Assembly: GCF_050624435.1 (NCBI RefSeq) | Contig: NC_134535.1 | Location: 75,264,494-75,328,493 of the forward strand | Source: Tenrec ecaudatus | Taxonomy: Eukaryota; Chordata; Mammalia; Afrosoricida; Tenrecidae | DNA: 64,000 bases | Direction: 5' to 3' | Shown: positions 53,124 to 63,143 of the stretch, in pieces | Layout: every line of letters begins with the position of its first letter | How positions within the stretch are numbered: position 1 is the stretch's first letter | Notes under the pieces: model-generated | Told to the model about the DNA's origin: nothing | The model's input: the letters and a program-made list of their open reading frames with translations, nothing else | Databases searched by the model: none | Translations under genes and position numbers: made by a program

Positions 53124-56100
53124 GCGATTGTAAATTGGGTGATGGTTTACAGAGCAAATCATACTTGTACGTTTAATTCATACACACACCAACTCAACCT
53201 GCTTCATTGCAATCCCCTCAATGCACCATCACGTAGTCCCATTTCTTCCTTGTGTTTCCTGTTCCCTCTCTTCTCTTTTCCACCAGCCCTCTGAACTTTG
53301 ACCTTGGCCAAATACTCCCTTTTGAGTTTATATGATTGGTTGTTAGTAAACTAAATACGGATTGTTAATGAGTTCATCTCCAGACCTGAAGGATAAGGGC
53401 CCTAGTCTTGGAGTGATTTCTTAAATACTAAGTTCAGCTTCCCATTTGCCTCACCTTCCTATAGGGTGTAGGTGTGAAACTGTGCTCAGATGGCCCACAG
53501 TGAGCTGGAGAAGACTAGGGAGGAAGGAGTTAGGACATCCCTGATTAACTCGTTGAGGTGTTCTCCCTTTGCTTTGGGACATACTAGCTAGCCTTTTGCT
53601 CTCTGAATTTGGCTTTGGGATGGTTCTTTAAAAAATAACCCTTTCTGAATGAATCTGGAGGAAAATATGTGGCTTAATAAAAGGACAAATAATGCAAAAA
53701 ACTATTAAAAATCAAGAATAAACGTAGATACAGAGAAGAGCATTCTTTGTTGTGGTTACCAGGATGGGGGAGGGATCACTAATGCTTCAAGACAAAATTT
53801 CATTTATTTGTAATTAGAAATAAATATTTCACAATATATAATTACTTATTTTGTGATTAATCACCATGCTTTAATTATGTTCAATTTGTAACAATGAAAA
53901 TATATCTGCCTATCAGACATTTACATTACGATTCATAACAGCTAAATGACAGTGATGAAGTAGCAACGAAAATAATTTTATGGTTGGGGGTCACCACAAC
54001 ATGAGCAACTATATTAAAGGGTCATGGCATTAGGAAGGTTGAGAACCACTGCTTTAGACACTTATACTGTTTTTGGCCTTGGGAAACTCCAGTACTGAAT
54101 GGGACTGAAGTGTATTCAACTTGGCCAAGGTAAATGAAGTTGCTAAAAGTATACAAGTAAAAAGATCAATTTGCTATCTTATGTAAAAGTTTACAACAAA
54201 AGGAATAACAAAAATATATGGGTGGTTACATGGGTGGAGATGCATATTTGTGTTAATAGGAAGACATACGCAAGTACACATGTGCACATGTATGTATGGG
54301 TGTGTCTGTAAAACACAAAACCTACCACTGAGTTGATTGTGACTCAGCAACCCTTTAGAGGGTGTCTGAGGCTGTGCCTCTGCCTCCTCTCCTGTGGGTT
54401 TGAAGTGCTGACCTTTTGATGAGCAGTCCGGCGCATACTCAACAGTGCCATCATTTGTAGTGTGTGTGCACACTGGGAGTGCATATGTCTCCCAGCTGAT
54501 CTACGAAAGGTTATAGGAGGCACGGTAGCAGACGAGTTACCTGGATATGTCTAAAAAGTTTATGTCAATTGGCATGAAATAGTTCATAAAGGTAATGTAC
54601 ACCTTAGTTCAATGACTGGGGTCTTTTTTTTTTTTTAAAAAATCATTTTATTGGGGGCTTGTACAATTCTTATCACAATCCATACATGACATCCATTGTG
54701 TGAAGCACTTTTGTATATTCGTTTCCCTCAAAACATTTGCTTTCTGCTTGATCCCTTGGTATCAGCTCCTCAGTTTTTTCCCCTCCCTCATGAGCCCCTG
54801 ATAATTTATAAATTTTTATTTTTTTCCATGTCTTACATTGTCCGATGTCTTCCCTTCACCCACTTTTCTGTTGTCCATTCTCCCAGGGAGGAAGTTATAT
54901 ATAGGTCATTGTGATAGGTTCCCCCTTTCTCCTCTACCTTCCCCTTCCCCTTCTGGTATCTCTACTCTCATTATTGGTCCTGAGGGGTTTATCTGTCCTG
55001 GATTCCCTGTTTCCACCTCTGATCTGTACCAGTGTACATCCTCTGGTCTAGCCAGATTTGTAAGGTAGAATTGGGATCCTGATAGTGTGGGGGAGCGGGG
55101 GGAGCATTAAAGAACTAGAGGAAAGTTTGTTTCATCAGTGCTGTACTGCGCCCTGAATGGCTTGTCTCTTCCTTGTGACCCTTCTGTAAGTGGATGTCCA
55201 CCTGCCTACAGATGGCCTTTGGGGCCTCAATCTGCACTCCCCCCTCATTCACAATGATACTATTTAAAAAATTATTTTTAATAGTTTTATTGTGAATTGA
55301 TCAACATATCACACAATTCAATAGTTCAATCATATCAAGAAGAGTTGTACAAGCATTACCACAATCAACTTTAGAATTTTCTTTCCCCCCCCTCACACAC
55401 ACACCCCCATGGATATTTTGTTCTTTGATGCCTGATACCTGATCCCATCAACACCTCATAACCACACAGGCTGGTGTGTTCTTCCATGTGGGCTTTGTTG
55501 CTTCTCAGCTAGATGGCCACTTGTTTATCTTCAATCCTTTAAGACCCCAGACGCTGTATCTTTTGATAGCCAGGCACCATCAGCTTTCTCAGTGAGTGGG
55601 GTCTTAAAGTTTGCAAGCAGCCATCTGAGATACAACTGTCTAGAGCAAAAGAAAATGAAGGAAACCAAAGGCTCAAAACGTGAAATATGGCCTCCTCTCA
55701 CTTGACAGACAGTAGAACTAGACAGTACTGGGCTACCACTACTACCAGTTCTAATCATTCTAAGAACTCTTAAGATAATTTCTCATTTCTTTGGGTTCTA
55801 TTTGGTATTGAGTAGTTTTCTACCTTCGCTGGTTTTTTTCCAAGGGGAAAGAAAAAACAACAACACTGACAATGCCTGCCCTCTGCTTGTGGGCTCTCCT
55901 AGACTAGAAAGTTGAAGTGCTTTCGAAGACTAGTAGGTGATAGCACTAGTGTTAGGTTCCAACTCATAGCAACCGCATGTACAACAGAAAGAAACACTGC
56001 CCAGACCTGTGCCATCCTCACCATCTTTGCAGCCCCTGTCGGTCCACCTTGTTGAAGACTACAGGAAGGGTCTTTCCAGTGAGGTTAGGTAACGGCCCAG

Positions 56101-59100
56101 TCTCGATTTGCTTTCCTTGGGACCACTTAGAATACTGGCAGCTAGGTTTGGGTGCTCTTAACAGTTGCCCTTCTGACCTTTTCTGCAAAGTCTTCTGTCT
56201 AGCAAAGCCCTGCCCTGGAACCCCCAGATAATCGGAGAGTCTCGTCAAAGAATGCTAATGAAGCTATAGATGTCAGAAACTGAATTACACCTGCAGCTGC
56301 TTCCAGATTGGTGGCTCCTCCCAAGCTGCTCAGGGCCTGTTACAGCTTTCTGTCACACTGTCCTAAGAGGCTAAGATGAAGAGAAAAGCGGTCGTCACTT
56401 CTTCCTGTTAGTACACAGTAGCAGGAGGAATTGCTGTGACATGGTGTTTTTGTGCTTTCTTTGCAGAATGCATCCTGTCTAGTTCTTGCTGCCCGGCATG
56501 CCAGTGCTTCCTCCACGGTAAGGTTCAGAAAAGAGGACTAAGAATCACTGGGGTGGCCTGACCTAAGGATGAGTGATTAGGAACACCTGGCCTTTTGTCG
56601 CTATCTTGGCAATAAAACCAAACTGCCCTCCCTTACCACTACCCAATTACTAAATGGGGAAAGCTCTTCAGTGTACATTGTTGCTGTAGCTGTTGCCGCT
56701 GTTCCTATTCTAAGAAATCTCTCATTGGCATAATGAGGTGTAAATATCCGGTGCTTTTGTTTAATTCTTTAACCCTCATCTGTGCAGAATAGTTGACTTT
56801 CTTGGCAGGTAAAGAAAGTCACATTCCCAGAAGAAAAGTTTTACCCACTCCCACTTCGCAGGAAATCTAGCCGGCTTTCCGACCATCACTTAACTCTTGT
56901 ACTTCTCATTTTAGAATTTAAAAGATGTACTGGCTGATATGATACCTAAGGAGCAGGCCAGAATTAAGACCTTCAGGCAGCAACATGGCAAGACAGTGGT
57001 GGGCCAAATCACTGTGGACATGGTAAGAGCTCTGGGAAAGTAACTCAAAGTGCCGTTCTTTACTTGGCTGTTCACAAGTGCAGAGGTTATGGTATTTGTT
57101 AGCGATTCTAAAACCCACTACATCAAGTCGATTCTGACTCAGAGTGACCCTATAGAAGATTTCAGTGGCTGTAAATCTTTACAGGAACAGACATCCTCAT
57201 CTCTCTTGAACTTAGTCTCTAATGGATTTGAACTTCCAACCTAGCAGTTAGCAGTCCAATGCTCACCTGAGCTCCTTTCTTTTTTCCCCTACATATTTTT
57301 AGTAGTTGATCTTAAACTAATTTACCCAGGGTCAGAATGATTGAATTACCTGGTTACCCTCTGAGGTGGAGGAGAGGGGGAGGGAAGAGAGACTAAGTCT
57401 CAGTAATAGGGAAATGGGCATCAATCAATCTGTTGCCACCTCCTTTTCCATCTTGATGCTCCTAGTCAACCTTGTTCCTGTCCCCTTCATTTGGGGGTCG
57501 AGGACTCTGCCTTTGTGGTGATCGTGAGCCAACCATCTATAGCCCTAGCTGCTCTCTGGATCATTAGGTAAAACAAAACACCTATTGCGATAAAATAAAT
57601 TCTGACTCTCAACACTGTTCAACAGAGTTTAACTGCCCATCTTTTTCCTGTAGGTTCAAGCCACCAACCTTTCAGTTAGCAGTCAAGTGCTAACTGCTGT
57701 GTCACCAGGGCTCTTTAGTACATATGTAGGGTGACTATTTCCCTAGTTCTAAGACTCAGTCACTCAGAGCATAACTCTTCGGCAGTGCAAGCCATTCATT
57801 CTCTACCCCTGTAGGCTCATTCTGTTTACTCTCATTGGTCAGAATGAGAGGGTAGAGTACGGATGACCCAAAAAGGTAAAATACAATAAGAAAGGGAAGC
57901 AAACAAATATTAGACAAAGGGATTTGTCGGTTTAATATTTTCATTTCCAAAGTTAACTCCTCAGAAGGGTTCTTCCTCCAGATAAAGTCTTAAGAATCAG
58001 AATAGATTTTTTCTTCCACATCCCATGCAGCCCTGCCACCTGTAGCTTGAGTAATTCTCACTGGTCACATCCTTTTCTTTAGATGTATGGTGGCATGAGA
58101 GGCATGAAGGGATTGATATACGAAACATCCGTTCTTGATCCTGATGAGGTAAGACATCTTCTTGGTAATCATTGTAGCCGTCGTGTTTACTGACCTGTAT
58201 AGATTAAGTCAGAGTTAAGGGGAGTAAAACAAAACACCTGTCTTCAGATGTTTGTGTGGCGGAGGACAGGAGTAAATGAATGAAATACTGTGCTTTTGTG
58301 TGTGCAGATAGCATGCGTATTACATTGTTTTTACAAACCATGCAACCCCTCCAACATCCTATTCATATTATATGTGAAATTAAGGTAACTAAAAGGACAG
58401 TACTTTTTATTTAAAACACCGGTTCTCAGCTTGTGGGTCATGACACCTTTAGGGGTCAAACGACCTTTTCACAGGGGTCGCCCAATTCATAGCCGTAGCA
58501 AAATTACAGTTATGAAGTAGCAATGAAAATACAGTTATGGTTAGAGGTCACCGCAACATGAGGGTCTGTATTAAAGGGTCTCAGCGTGAGAATGATTGAG
58601 AACCACTGATTTAAAAGAGCAAAGATAGTAACCTGTGTGACCATTGTAAGTTTTTAATTTCTATTGTAATTTGAGAGGTCTGCTTTGACATTGAACTAAT
58701 TGATTGTGTGAAGTCCATACTGATACATTTAGGAGATTATAAATTGTCGCTCTCTTCCCTCCAGGGCATCCGTTTCCGAGGCTATAGTATCCCTGAATGC
58801 CAGAAACTGCTCCCCAAGGCCAAGGGCGGTGAAGAACCCCTGCCGGAGGGCTTATTCTGGCTGTTGGTGACTGGAAAGATTCCAACAGAGGAGCAGGTGA
58901 AGCAGAAGAGCACCAGCCCTCTTATTCTTTCTCTAAGCCCTAACACTTAACCCTGATCATCAGGCTGTGGGTGGGGGTTAGCGGGGGACTCAGCAGAATC
59001 TCTTGTGTAAATAGGTTGGATTCTTAATTCTCTCCTTTTTGCTGGCTAGTCTTTGAACAGTGTCTTTGTCTCCACAGGTATCTTGGCTTTCAAAAGAGTG

Positions 59101-59266
59101 GGCAAAAAGGGCAGCTCTGCCTTCCCATGTGGTAACCATGCTGGACAACTTTCCCACCAATCTGCACCCCATGTCTCAGCTCAGTGCAGCCATCACAGCC
59201 CTCAACAGTGAGAGTAACTTTGCCCGAGCGTATGCAGAGGGTATCAACCGAACCAAGTATTGGGAG
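38974..59266 (+). CDS. CS: CS, citrate synthase, first six coding exons (196 codons)
   Basis: Mitochondrial citrate synthase condenses oxaloacetate and acetyl-CoA to citrate, the first step of the TCA cycle. Coding exons: 38974-39015, 56467-56517, 56915-57022, 58083-58148, 58765-58896, 59078-59266, all with AG/GT borders and in phase (588 nt). The N-terminus [19 protein letters not shown] through ARHASASST is an Arg/Ala/Ser-rich mitochondrial targeting sequence. Next come [79 protein letters not shown] and [20 protein letters not shown]. The window ends in the next intron, so the catalytic His/Asp residues and about 270 C-terminal codons lie outside. Intron 1 is 17.4 kb and full of repeats. 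Confidence 0.97.
39016..41290 (+). other. CS: CS intron 1, proximal part
   Basis: GC-rich and CpG-containing to about 39740, an extension of the promoter island. From there to 41040 I see no recognisable repeat. An AT-rich (TATA)n-like tract lies at 41052-41155. Confidence 0.55.
41295..41377. mobile_element. Mariner-like MITE
   Basis: An 83-base imperfect palindrome flanked by TA dinucleotides. The left arm is CAGGGGGACTTTAAAAAG then TTTGTGAAAAA; the right arm, GAATTTTTGTATGAGC then TTTTCTGAAAGCTCCCTCA, is its near complement. Size, TA target and arms fit a mariner-derived MITE; the family name is not certain. Confidence 0.6.
41378..43134 (+). other. CS: CS intron 1, stretch with little recognisable content
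   Basis: Only a fragment of an AfroSINE head (GCGAGCCCTGGTGGCACAAAG, about 42146-42166) is recognisable. I see no gene or RNA. Confidence 0.45.
43145..44411 (-). mobile_element. LINE-B, 1.27 kb antisense, exact 10-bp TSD
   Basis: Begins with a T-run (A-tail) and AGGGGTTCATACAACTCTTA then TCACAATCCATACATACATC; ends CCTTGTTTTCTTGAGATGAT. It is flanked by CAGAAATGAC at 43135-43144 and 44412-44421. It is collinear with the copy at 32715-34475 on the opposite strand. No coding capacity is visible. Confidence 0.88.
44422..46600 (+). other. CS: CS intron 1, unassigned segment
   Basis: About 2.1 kb of mixed composition with short open frames on both strands. It may be an old retroelement, but no terminal repeats or diagnostic motifs are clear enough to name it. 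Confidence 0.35.
46601..46775 (-). repeat. AfroSINE (antisense)
   Basis: CTGACTCATAGTGACCCTATAGAACAG, GAGAGTAGAAAGCCCTGTCTG and GGAGCGGCTGGTGGTTTTGAG are AfroSINE parts in reverse. A short RTE 3'-like stretch (GTTGTTAGGTGCCACTGAATC) precedes it at about 46533. Confidence 0.75.
47335..48750 (-). repeat. RTE/BovB-like LINE fragment with endonuclease region (antisense)
   Basis: On the minus strand the right end encodes an apurinic-endonuclease-like segment with [13 protein letters not shown] (near 48540-48580; the RTE/BovB motif is GDWNAKVG). Moving left the sequence follows the RT domain in the order expected of BovB, ending at TTCTGAACCTGGCTTGAATTTCTGGCAG (47338-47365). Frames are interrupted throughout, so it is an old copy. 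Confidence 0.75.
48751..49055 (-). repeat. AfroSINE split by a LINE-B fragment
   Basis: Left part TGCCATCGAGTCAATGCTGAC ... CTTTTGGCGGGAGTAGA and right part GCAGAAGTAGACTGCCACAG ... CGTGGGTTTGAACCACCAAG join into one antisense SINE. Confidence 0.8.
48847..48985 (-). mobile_element. LINE-B 3' tip nested in AfroSINE
   Basis: A T-run, then ACGTTTTATCAGGGGCTCCT, ACAACTCTCATCACAATCCA and TACATACATCAGTTGTGTAAAG. The SINE motif GCGGGAGTAGA / GCAGAAGTAGA on the two sides is the probable target duplication. Confidence 0.8.
49060..50440 (+). other. CS: CS intron 1, AT-rich stretch without recognised elements
   Basis: No gene, RNA or clear repeat family seen. Confidence 0.45.
50440..50950 (-). repeat. 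L1-A fragment
   Basis: CAGTTTTATTGGCATATAATTCACATATCG and CAATTCAATAGTTAAGTCAC then ATCAAGAAGAGTTGTATAAG match the L1-A 3' end at 7820. It holds an internal tandem duplication, TATTTTATTAAAAATAAAGGC, at about 50560-50602. Confidence 0.7.
51256..51395 (+). repeat. (CTCA)n/(CTCG)n microsatellite
   Basis: Compound tetranucleotide/dinucleotide tract of CTCA, CT and five CTCG-type units (CTCGCTCGCTCGCTCGCTC near 51351). The CpG-bearing part is unusual in AT-rich intronic surroundings. Confidence 0.9.
51396..53068 (+). other. CS: CS intron 1 stretch with one MIR relic
   Basis: A MIR-like relic at about 52195-52345 (TAGGCACTATTGTTTACATT, CCAAGCCAGTAAGTGGCAGAG). The remainder is unassigned; a possible AfroSINE tail lies at about 51770-51835 (GGGTCAGCATGGACTCAGTG). 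Confidence 0.5.
53069..53120 (+). repeat. (TG)26 microsatellite
   Basis: Uninterrupted TG dinucleotide run of about 52 bases. Confidence 0.97.
53781..54051 (-). mobile_element. SPIN-type hAT, truncated half copy
   Basis: The antisense counterpart of the left 270 bases of the SPIN copy at 23134: AATGCTTCAAGACAAAATTTC, GTTGGGGGTCACCACAAC, ending GGTTGAGAACCACTG. The other terminal repeat is missing. Confidence 0.85.
54312..54465 (-). repeat. AfroSINE (antisense)
   Basis: CTACCACTGAGTTGATTGTGACTCAGCAACCC and CTCCTGTGGGTTTGAAGTGCTGACC are decayed AfroSINE parts. Confidence 0.7.
54626..55690 (-). mobile_element. LINE-B with nested L1-A and an apparent 5' inversion
   Basis: Minus-strand LINE-B from the T-run at about 54626 to about 55590 (GCTTGTACAATTCTTATCAC at the start, GCCAGGCACCATCAGCTTTC at the end), interrupted by L1-A at 55264-55412. 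The adjoining segment from 55592 (GGGGTCTTAAAGTTTGCAAGCAGCCATCT) matches LINE-B in the opposite orientation, as produced by twin priming. Confidence 0.7.
55264..55412 (-). mobile_element. L1-A fragment nested in LINE-B
   Basis: TAATAGTTTTATTGTGAATT, TCACACAATTCAATAGTTCAATC and GCATTACCACAATCAACTTT match L1-A. The LINE-B sequence breaks off at CACAATGATACTATT and resumes at TTTTGTTCTTTGATGCCTGA. Confidence 0.75.
55940..56245 (-). repeat. RTE LINE 3' fragment (antisense)
   Basis: GTTAGGTTCCAACTCATAGCAACCG, GAAAGAAACACTGCCCAGAC and GTCGGTCCACCTTGTTGAAG match the RTE 3' end seen at 3726. Confidence 0.75.
57105..57282 (-). repeat. AfroSINE (antisense) in CS intron 3
   Basis: CTACATCAAGTCGATTCTGACTCAGAGTGACCC at the left and GGATTTGAACTTCCAACCTAGCAGTTAGCAG at the right are AfroSINE tail and box-B in reverse. 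Confidence 0.8.
57570..57716 (-). repeat. AfroSINE (antisense) in CS intron 3
   Basis: GTTCAAGCCACCAACCTTTCAG, TTAGCAGTCAAGTGCTAACTG and CTGTGTCACCAGGGCTCTT are the reverse of the tRNA-like half. Confidence 0.75.
58417..58608. mobile_element. SPIN-type MITE with perfect 8-bp TSD, CS intron 4
   Basis: A 192-base element. Terminal repeats are CACCGGTTCTCAGCTTGTGGG and GATTGAGAACCACTG. Interior GGGGTCAAACGACCTTTTCA then CAGGGGTCGCC joins GTAGCAATGAAAATACAG and GGTCACCGCAACATGAGG, so both SPIN ends are present and the middle is lost. Exact ATTTAAAA at 58409-58416 and 58609-58616. Confidence 0.92.
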
Positions 59267-61045
59267 GTAGGAAATTTGGTGGGGGGGGGGGGATTCAGAC
59301 GATTTGAATGTGGAGAAAAAGGATGATATAAAATGTTTAGAATAATTACTATGCCAGAAACTTCCTTACCAGACCTTTGTTGAAGAGTACTGTGCATCAG
59401 TTGCAGGATTACAAAGTAGAAAATGGTTTCTGTCACTCGGGAGATGTGCAGGCCTGTGTGACATGACTGTCGCTTCAGCAAAGAGGCCCAGCTTGACAAG
59501 GTAGACCAGAGAAACAAAGTTCTTGGACACTCACTGAATAAGGGAGAGTTTTATGTAAGGGGTAAGTGTGCATTTAGAAAGCAGCCCAGTCTAGTCTCGC
59601 CCATAATTCTGACATTAGCCCATATGCCTGACACCGATCTACAAAGTCCTCCTCAAACTCACAAAATACACAATGATGCTGAATGCAGGAGGAAAGCCGA
59701 ATCAGGGAGCATGTAAGCATCTCAGCACTGACAGGGGTCTCCACATGACTGCTCCAGCACCCAGGGCTGCATCAGGATAGGGCCATGTGGCTTCTCAGGG
59801 TTGTCTTGCAGGAAGTAAGCCTTACCAGCGGAAACAGGGCACTAGCTCAGGCAGCTGCACCCTGGTCCAGCCATCATAGAGCAAGAGAGGCTCATCGAGC
59901 CATTTATCTCTGCCCTTCAATTAATCCCACATGTGTTCATTGGCCAGGTTGGCACAATAAGCCTTAACTCTCACCAAGGTCTCTGAATATCCGTGACAAA
60001 GGTTTCACAGAGCAGTAACACTTTAGCACCAGAGAGCCACTCATCCCCTTCTCCCAGTGCATGAAAGCAGAACCTTGAGACATTTGGCACGTGATTAACA
60101 GCTAAGCCATACTACTGTGCTAGCCCAGCCATCTCAGGGATGGCAGCATGGTTAGTCCATGGACTGGAATCCAGAAACAAGTGAACTGTTTTCCAGCAAG
60201 AGGTGACCTGCAATGGTCTGAATGCTGTGGGTTGGGTATAGGGTGTCATCGCCTTCTCTAGGTGTGAGGTTCACATTCCTTCCTCCTCTTCCCCTTGCTC
60301 CCTATGCTCATAAACACTCGATAGAGTAACAGACGCAACAACTGCGCATCACAGTAGAGCTGCCCTGTGCCCTTTCCCCCCCCCCAGGCTGTAGTCTTTC
60401 CAGGAGCCATGTGTTAGGTTTCCCAGGAAGCCTTGGTTAAATTATGAGCCAAGTGCGCAACCATTGTGCTCCTAGGTTCCATTTTGCATACGAGATGAAA
60501 AGGCACCGGAGAGTTCACTGTGGTGCACGCACGACACACAGTAGCATGACCCCTGGGTCTGATGAAACTAGTTTGGGTTTTGGTCAATCTGCTTGATTTG
60601 GTTGGTCAATATTTATTCAGTGCCAGCTGTATATAGAGAATGGTGTTCATTAGGGGGAAAAGTGAAGAAAGGTTTGAAATTATTGATCTGCTTGGAATCG
60701 AGGAGGAAGGCATGGGAATGGCACAAAACATTCACAACATCTTAGCACACCAACAAGCATAGAAAGAGAGTCCTGTAATTTGCACCTTCTTAAAAAAATG
60801 CTGTTTGACTAATTATTTACTGTACGGGTCACAGCATTCTGATCATGTCAGCCTCATCCTCACTCAAGGCAAGCCGAGACTCAAGATCAGCACAAAGGGG
60901 ATTCTGGTTAGTTGTAGGTCAGGCGCACACGCCAAGTGTTTCGCTGTTTCTGATACTTTGTTGTAATGGACACACAGAACTCAGCTATACTCGATGTTGT
61001 GGTTTATTAGGGAAGTATAACAGGTTACAACTTGAGATCGGGATG
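59267..61045 (+). other. CS: CS intron 6, unassigned stretch
   Basis: Contains a G12-type run at about 59279-59291. About 59525-60020 has the texture of a degraded interspersed element (GGGAGAGTTTTATGTAAGGG...) that I cannot name. No further CS exon is present. Confidence 0.45.
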
Positions 61046-61047
61046 GC

Positions 61048-61208
61048 TTTTTTTTTTTAATCGTTTTATTGGGAGCTCATTTTAACTCTCCATGCATCAA
61101 ATTGTATCGAGCCCATTTGTACATATGTTGCCATTATCATTTTCTATTTGGTATCAGCTCCTCTTTTTCCCTCCCACCCTTGTGAGCCCTTGATTAAATT
61201 ATTTTCAT
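61048..61208 (-). repeat. LINE-B 3' tip
   Basis: Poly-T, ATCGTTTTATTGGGAGCTCA, GTACATATGTTGCCATTATC and TTGGTATCAGCTCCTCTTTT fit the LINE-B 3' end on the minus strand. Confidence 0.7.
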
Positions 61209-61706
61209 CAGGACAGCTTCTTCAAAGACATCTCTCAGCTGCCTTTCAGCCAGGCCTACTGCTGGGCCTATGTGTTCGTAGAGAAGTTAAGAATCTTTTG
61301 AGGTCTGCTTACCAATACTGATTAGCTGAGAGGGCAGGAGGCAGAGGTACCCAGTGGTCCATCCTCCTTGCTTGAAAACTTCCCATTGGTGTGGAAATCT
61401 CACATGGTCAGTACTATCAATGATCCACTATTTAAGATCTTTATGTGGCTCTTGCCTTCTCTACAGGATAAGCCTCTTTTAACCTTCTCCAATAGGTACC
61501 TCCATTAACGTAATTTATTTTCATTGCTGATACAGCAATAAAGTAATTGATATAATCATTTAAAAAACTTAGGAACAGTATTACATCCTTAGCAGCTAAT
61601 AAACCTTGAAAATATACCTTGTACAGACAGTTCTTGTGTTAAAGTATCCAATTCATGTACATCTACTTGCACTTTAATATAAAGACTTTATTAAATTTAA
61701 AGCCCT

Positions 61707-61832
61707 TTGGAGCCCTGGTGGGAGAGAGGTTATGCCTTGGGCTGCTAACCTCAAGGTTGGTGGTTTGAAACCGCCAGCTGCTCCATGGGAGAAAGACGGG
61801 GTTTCTACTCCCAATAAAAGTGATAGCCTCAA
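61707..61832 (+). repeat. AfroSINE, 3'-truncated
   Basis: TGGAGCCCTGGTGGGAGAGAGG, GGGCTGCTAACCTCAAGGTTGG and GCTCCATGGGAGAAAGACGG are the intact head and middle; the tail is absent. Confidence 0.85.
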
Positions 61833-61878
61833 AAAATAAAAATAATGAAAAAAAAATTTAAAGCCCTTATCTGGCTTG

Positions 61879-62027
61879 ATTATCTGATTTAACTCACAGA
61901 ACAATTCTATAGGTAAATGTTTTTTGTTATTCCCATTTTACTGAATTGTAAAACTATTAGAGAAATTAGTAGCTTGCCCGAAGTGACACAATAAGTAAGG
62001 GGAAAACTAGTACCTGAATGAAAGAAT
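61879..62027 (+). repeat. MIR relic
   Basis: CTCACAGAACAATTCTATAGG, CCCATTTTACTGAATTGTAA and AGCTTGCCCGAAGTGACACA follow MIR order. Confidence 0.6.
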
Positions 62028-62071
62028 CTTGGCCAGGATTTTACTACCAATAGAAATGGGGCCTCATCCAT

Positions 62072-62652
62072 CTAGCTCAGAAACAACAAAGGCCACATGG
62101 AAGAAGCACACCAGCCTGTGCGATCACGAGGTGTCAAAGGGATCAGGTATCAAGCATCAAAGAACAACATACAATTTTCCTCTAGTTCTTAAATGCTTCC
62201 TCCCCCCTCCACTATCATGATCCCAATTCTACCTTACAAATCTGGCTAGACCAGAAGATATACACTGGCAAAGATAGGAACTGGAAACACGGGGAATCCA
62301 GGGCGGATGATCCCTTTAGAACCAGTGGTGAGAGTGGCGATACCGGGAGGGTGGAGGGAAGTTGGGGTACAAAGGGGGAACCGATTACAAGGATCTACAT
62401 TTAGCCCCCTCCCTGGAGGACGGACAACAGAAAAGTGGGTGAAGGGAGATGTCAGACAGTTAAGTCATGACAAAACAATAATAATTCATAAATTACCAAG
62501 GGTTCATGGGGGAGGGGAAAAAAGAGAAGCTGATACCAAGAGCTCAAGTAGAAAGCAAATATTTTGAGAATGATGATGGCAACAAATGTACAAATGTGCT
62601 TGACTCGCTGGATGTATGTATGGATTGTGATAAGAGTTGTATGAACTCCCAG
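62072..62652 (+). repeat. LINE-B fragment with internal deletion
   Basis: AACAACAAAGGCCACATGGAAGAAGCACACCAGCCTG to AAGAACAACATACA, then TCCTCTAGTTCTTAAATGCT and the family's 3' part to GATTGTGATAAGAGTTGTATG. About 125 bases present in the 32715 copy are absent, and the A-tail is missing. Confidence 0.8.
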
Positions 62653-63143
62653 GCCTCACGATGCTGTTTCTGGGCAGTTTTGTTACCTTTATTCAAGATT
62701 ATTGAGATGCTAACATGCTTTAACATCTTATAACACTTTACAAATGAAGACTAAATGGGTACAAATAGCGCTTTGGCCTCTGTTTATAAAGGAATAAGCA
62801 GGATCTCTGTCAACTTTTCTTTAAAAACGGCTCTTAACTGTACACTGTAGGCCACTACAAAAGCAAGGATCCCATGCTGTCATACCTTTCTTGCTTCGGT
62901 AGTGGACATTGAAAGTCTCCCTTTTGTAGTTTCTTTATGATTTGGCATTTAAACCTTCCAAATTGTTTTGAAAGTGAATATGTACCCCCAGATACCAACC
63001 AGTATATCTAGCTCAGGATCACACCCTTCTTGACCTTTTGCTCACCATTTCCGTTTCCTTAAAAGTACATATCCTGGTACAAGCTTCTGGAAGTGATTTA
63101 CTTCTTGGGGAAATATAGGTCTGCAAGGAGGTATAATTAAGTG

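Noticed and set aside
53073-53294. Frame beginning with repeated Cys-Val
   Set aside because: Translation of the (TG)n microsatellite.
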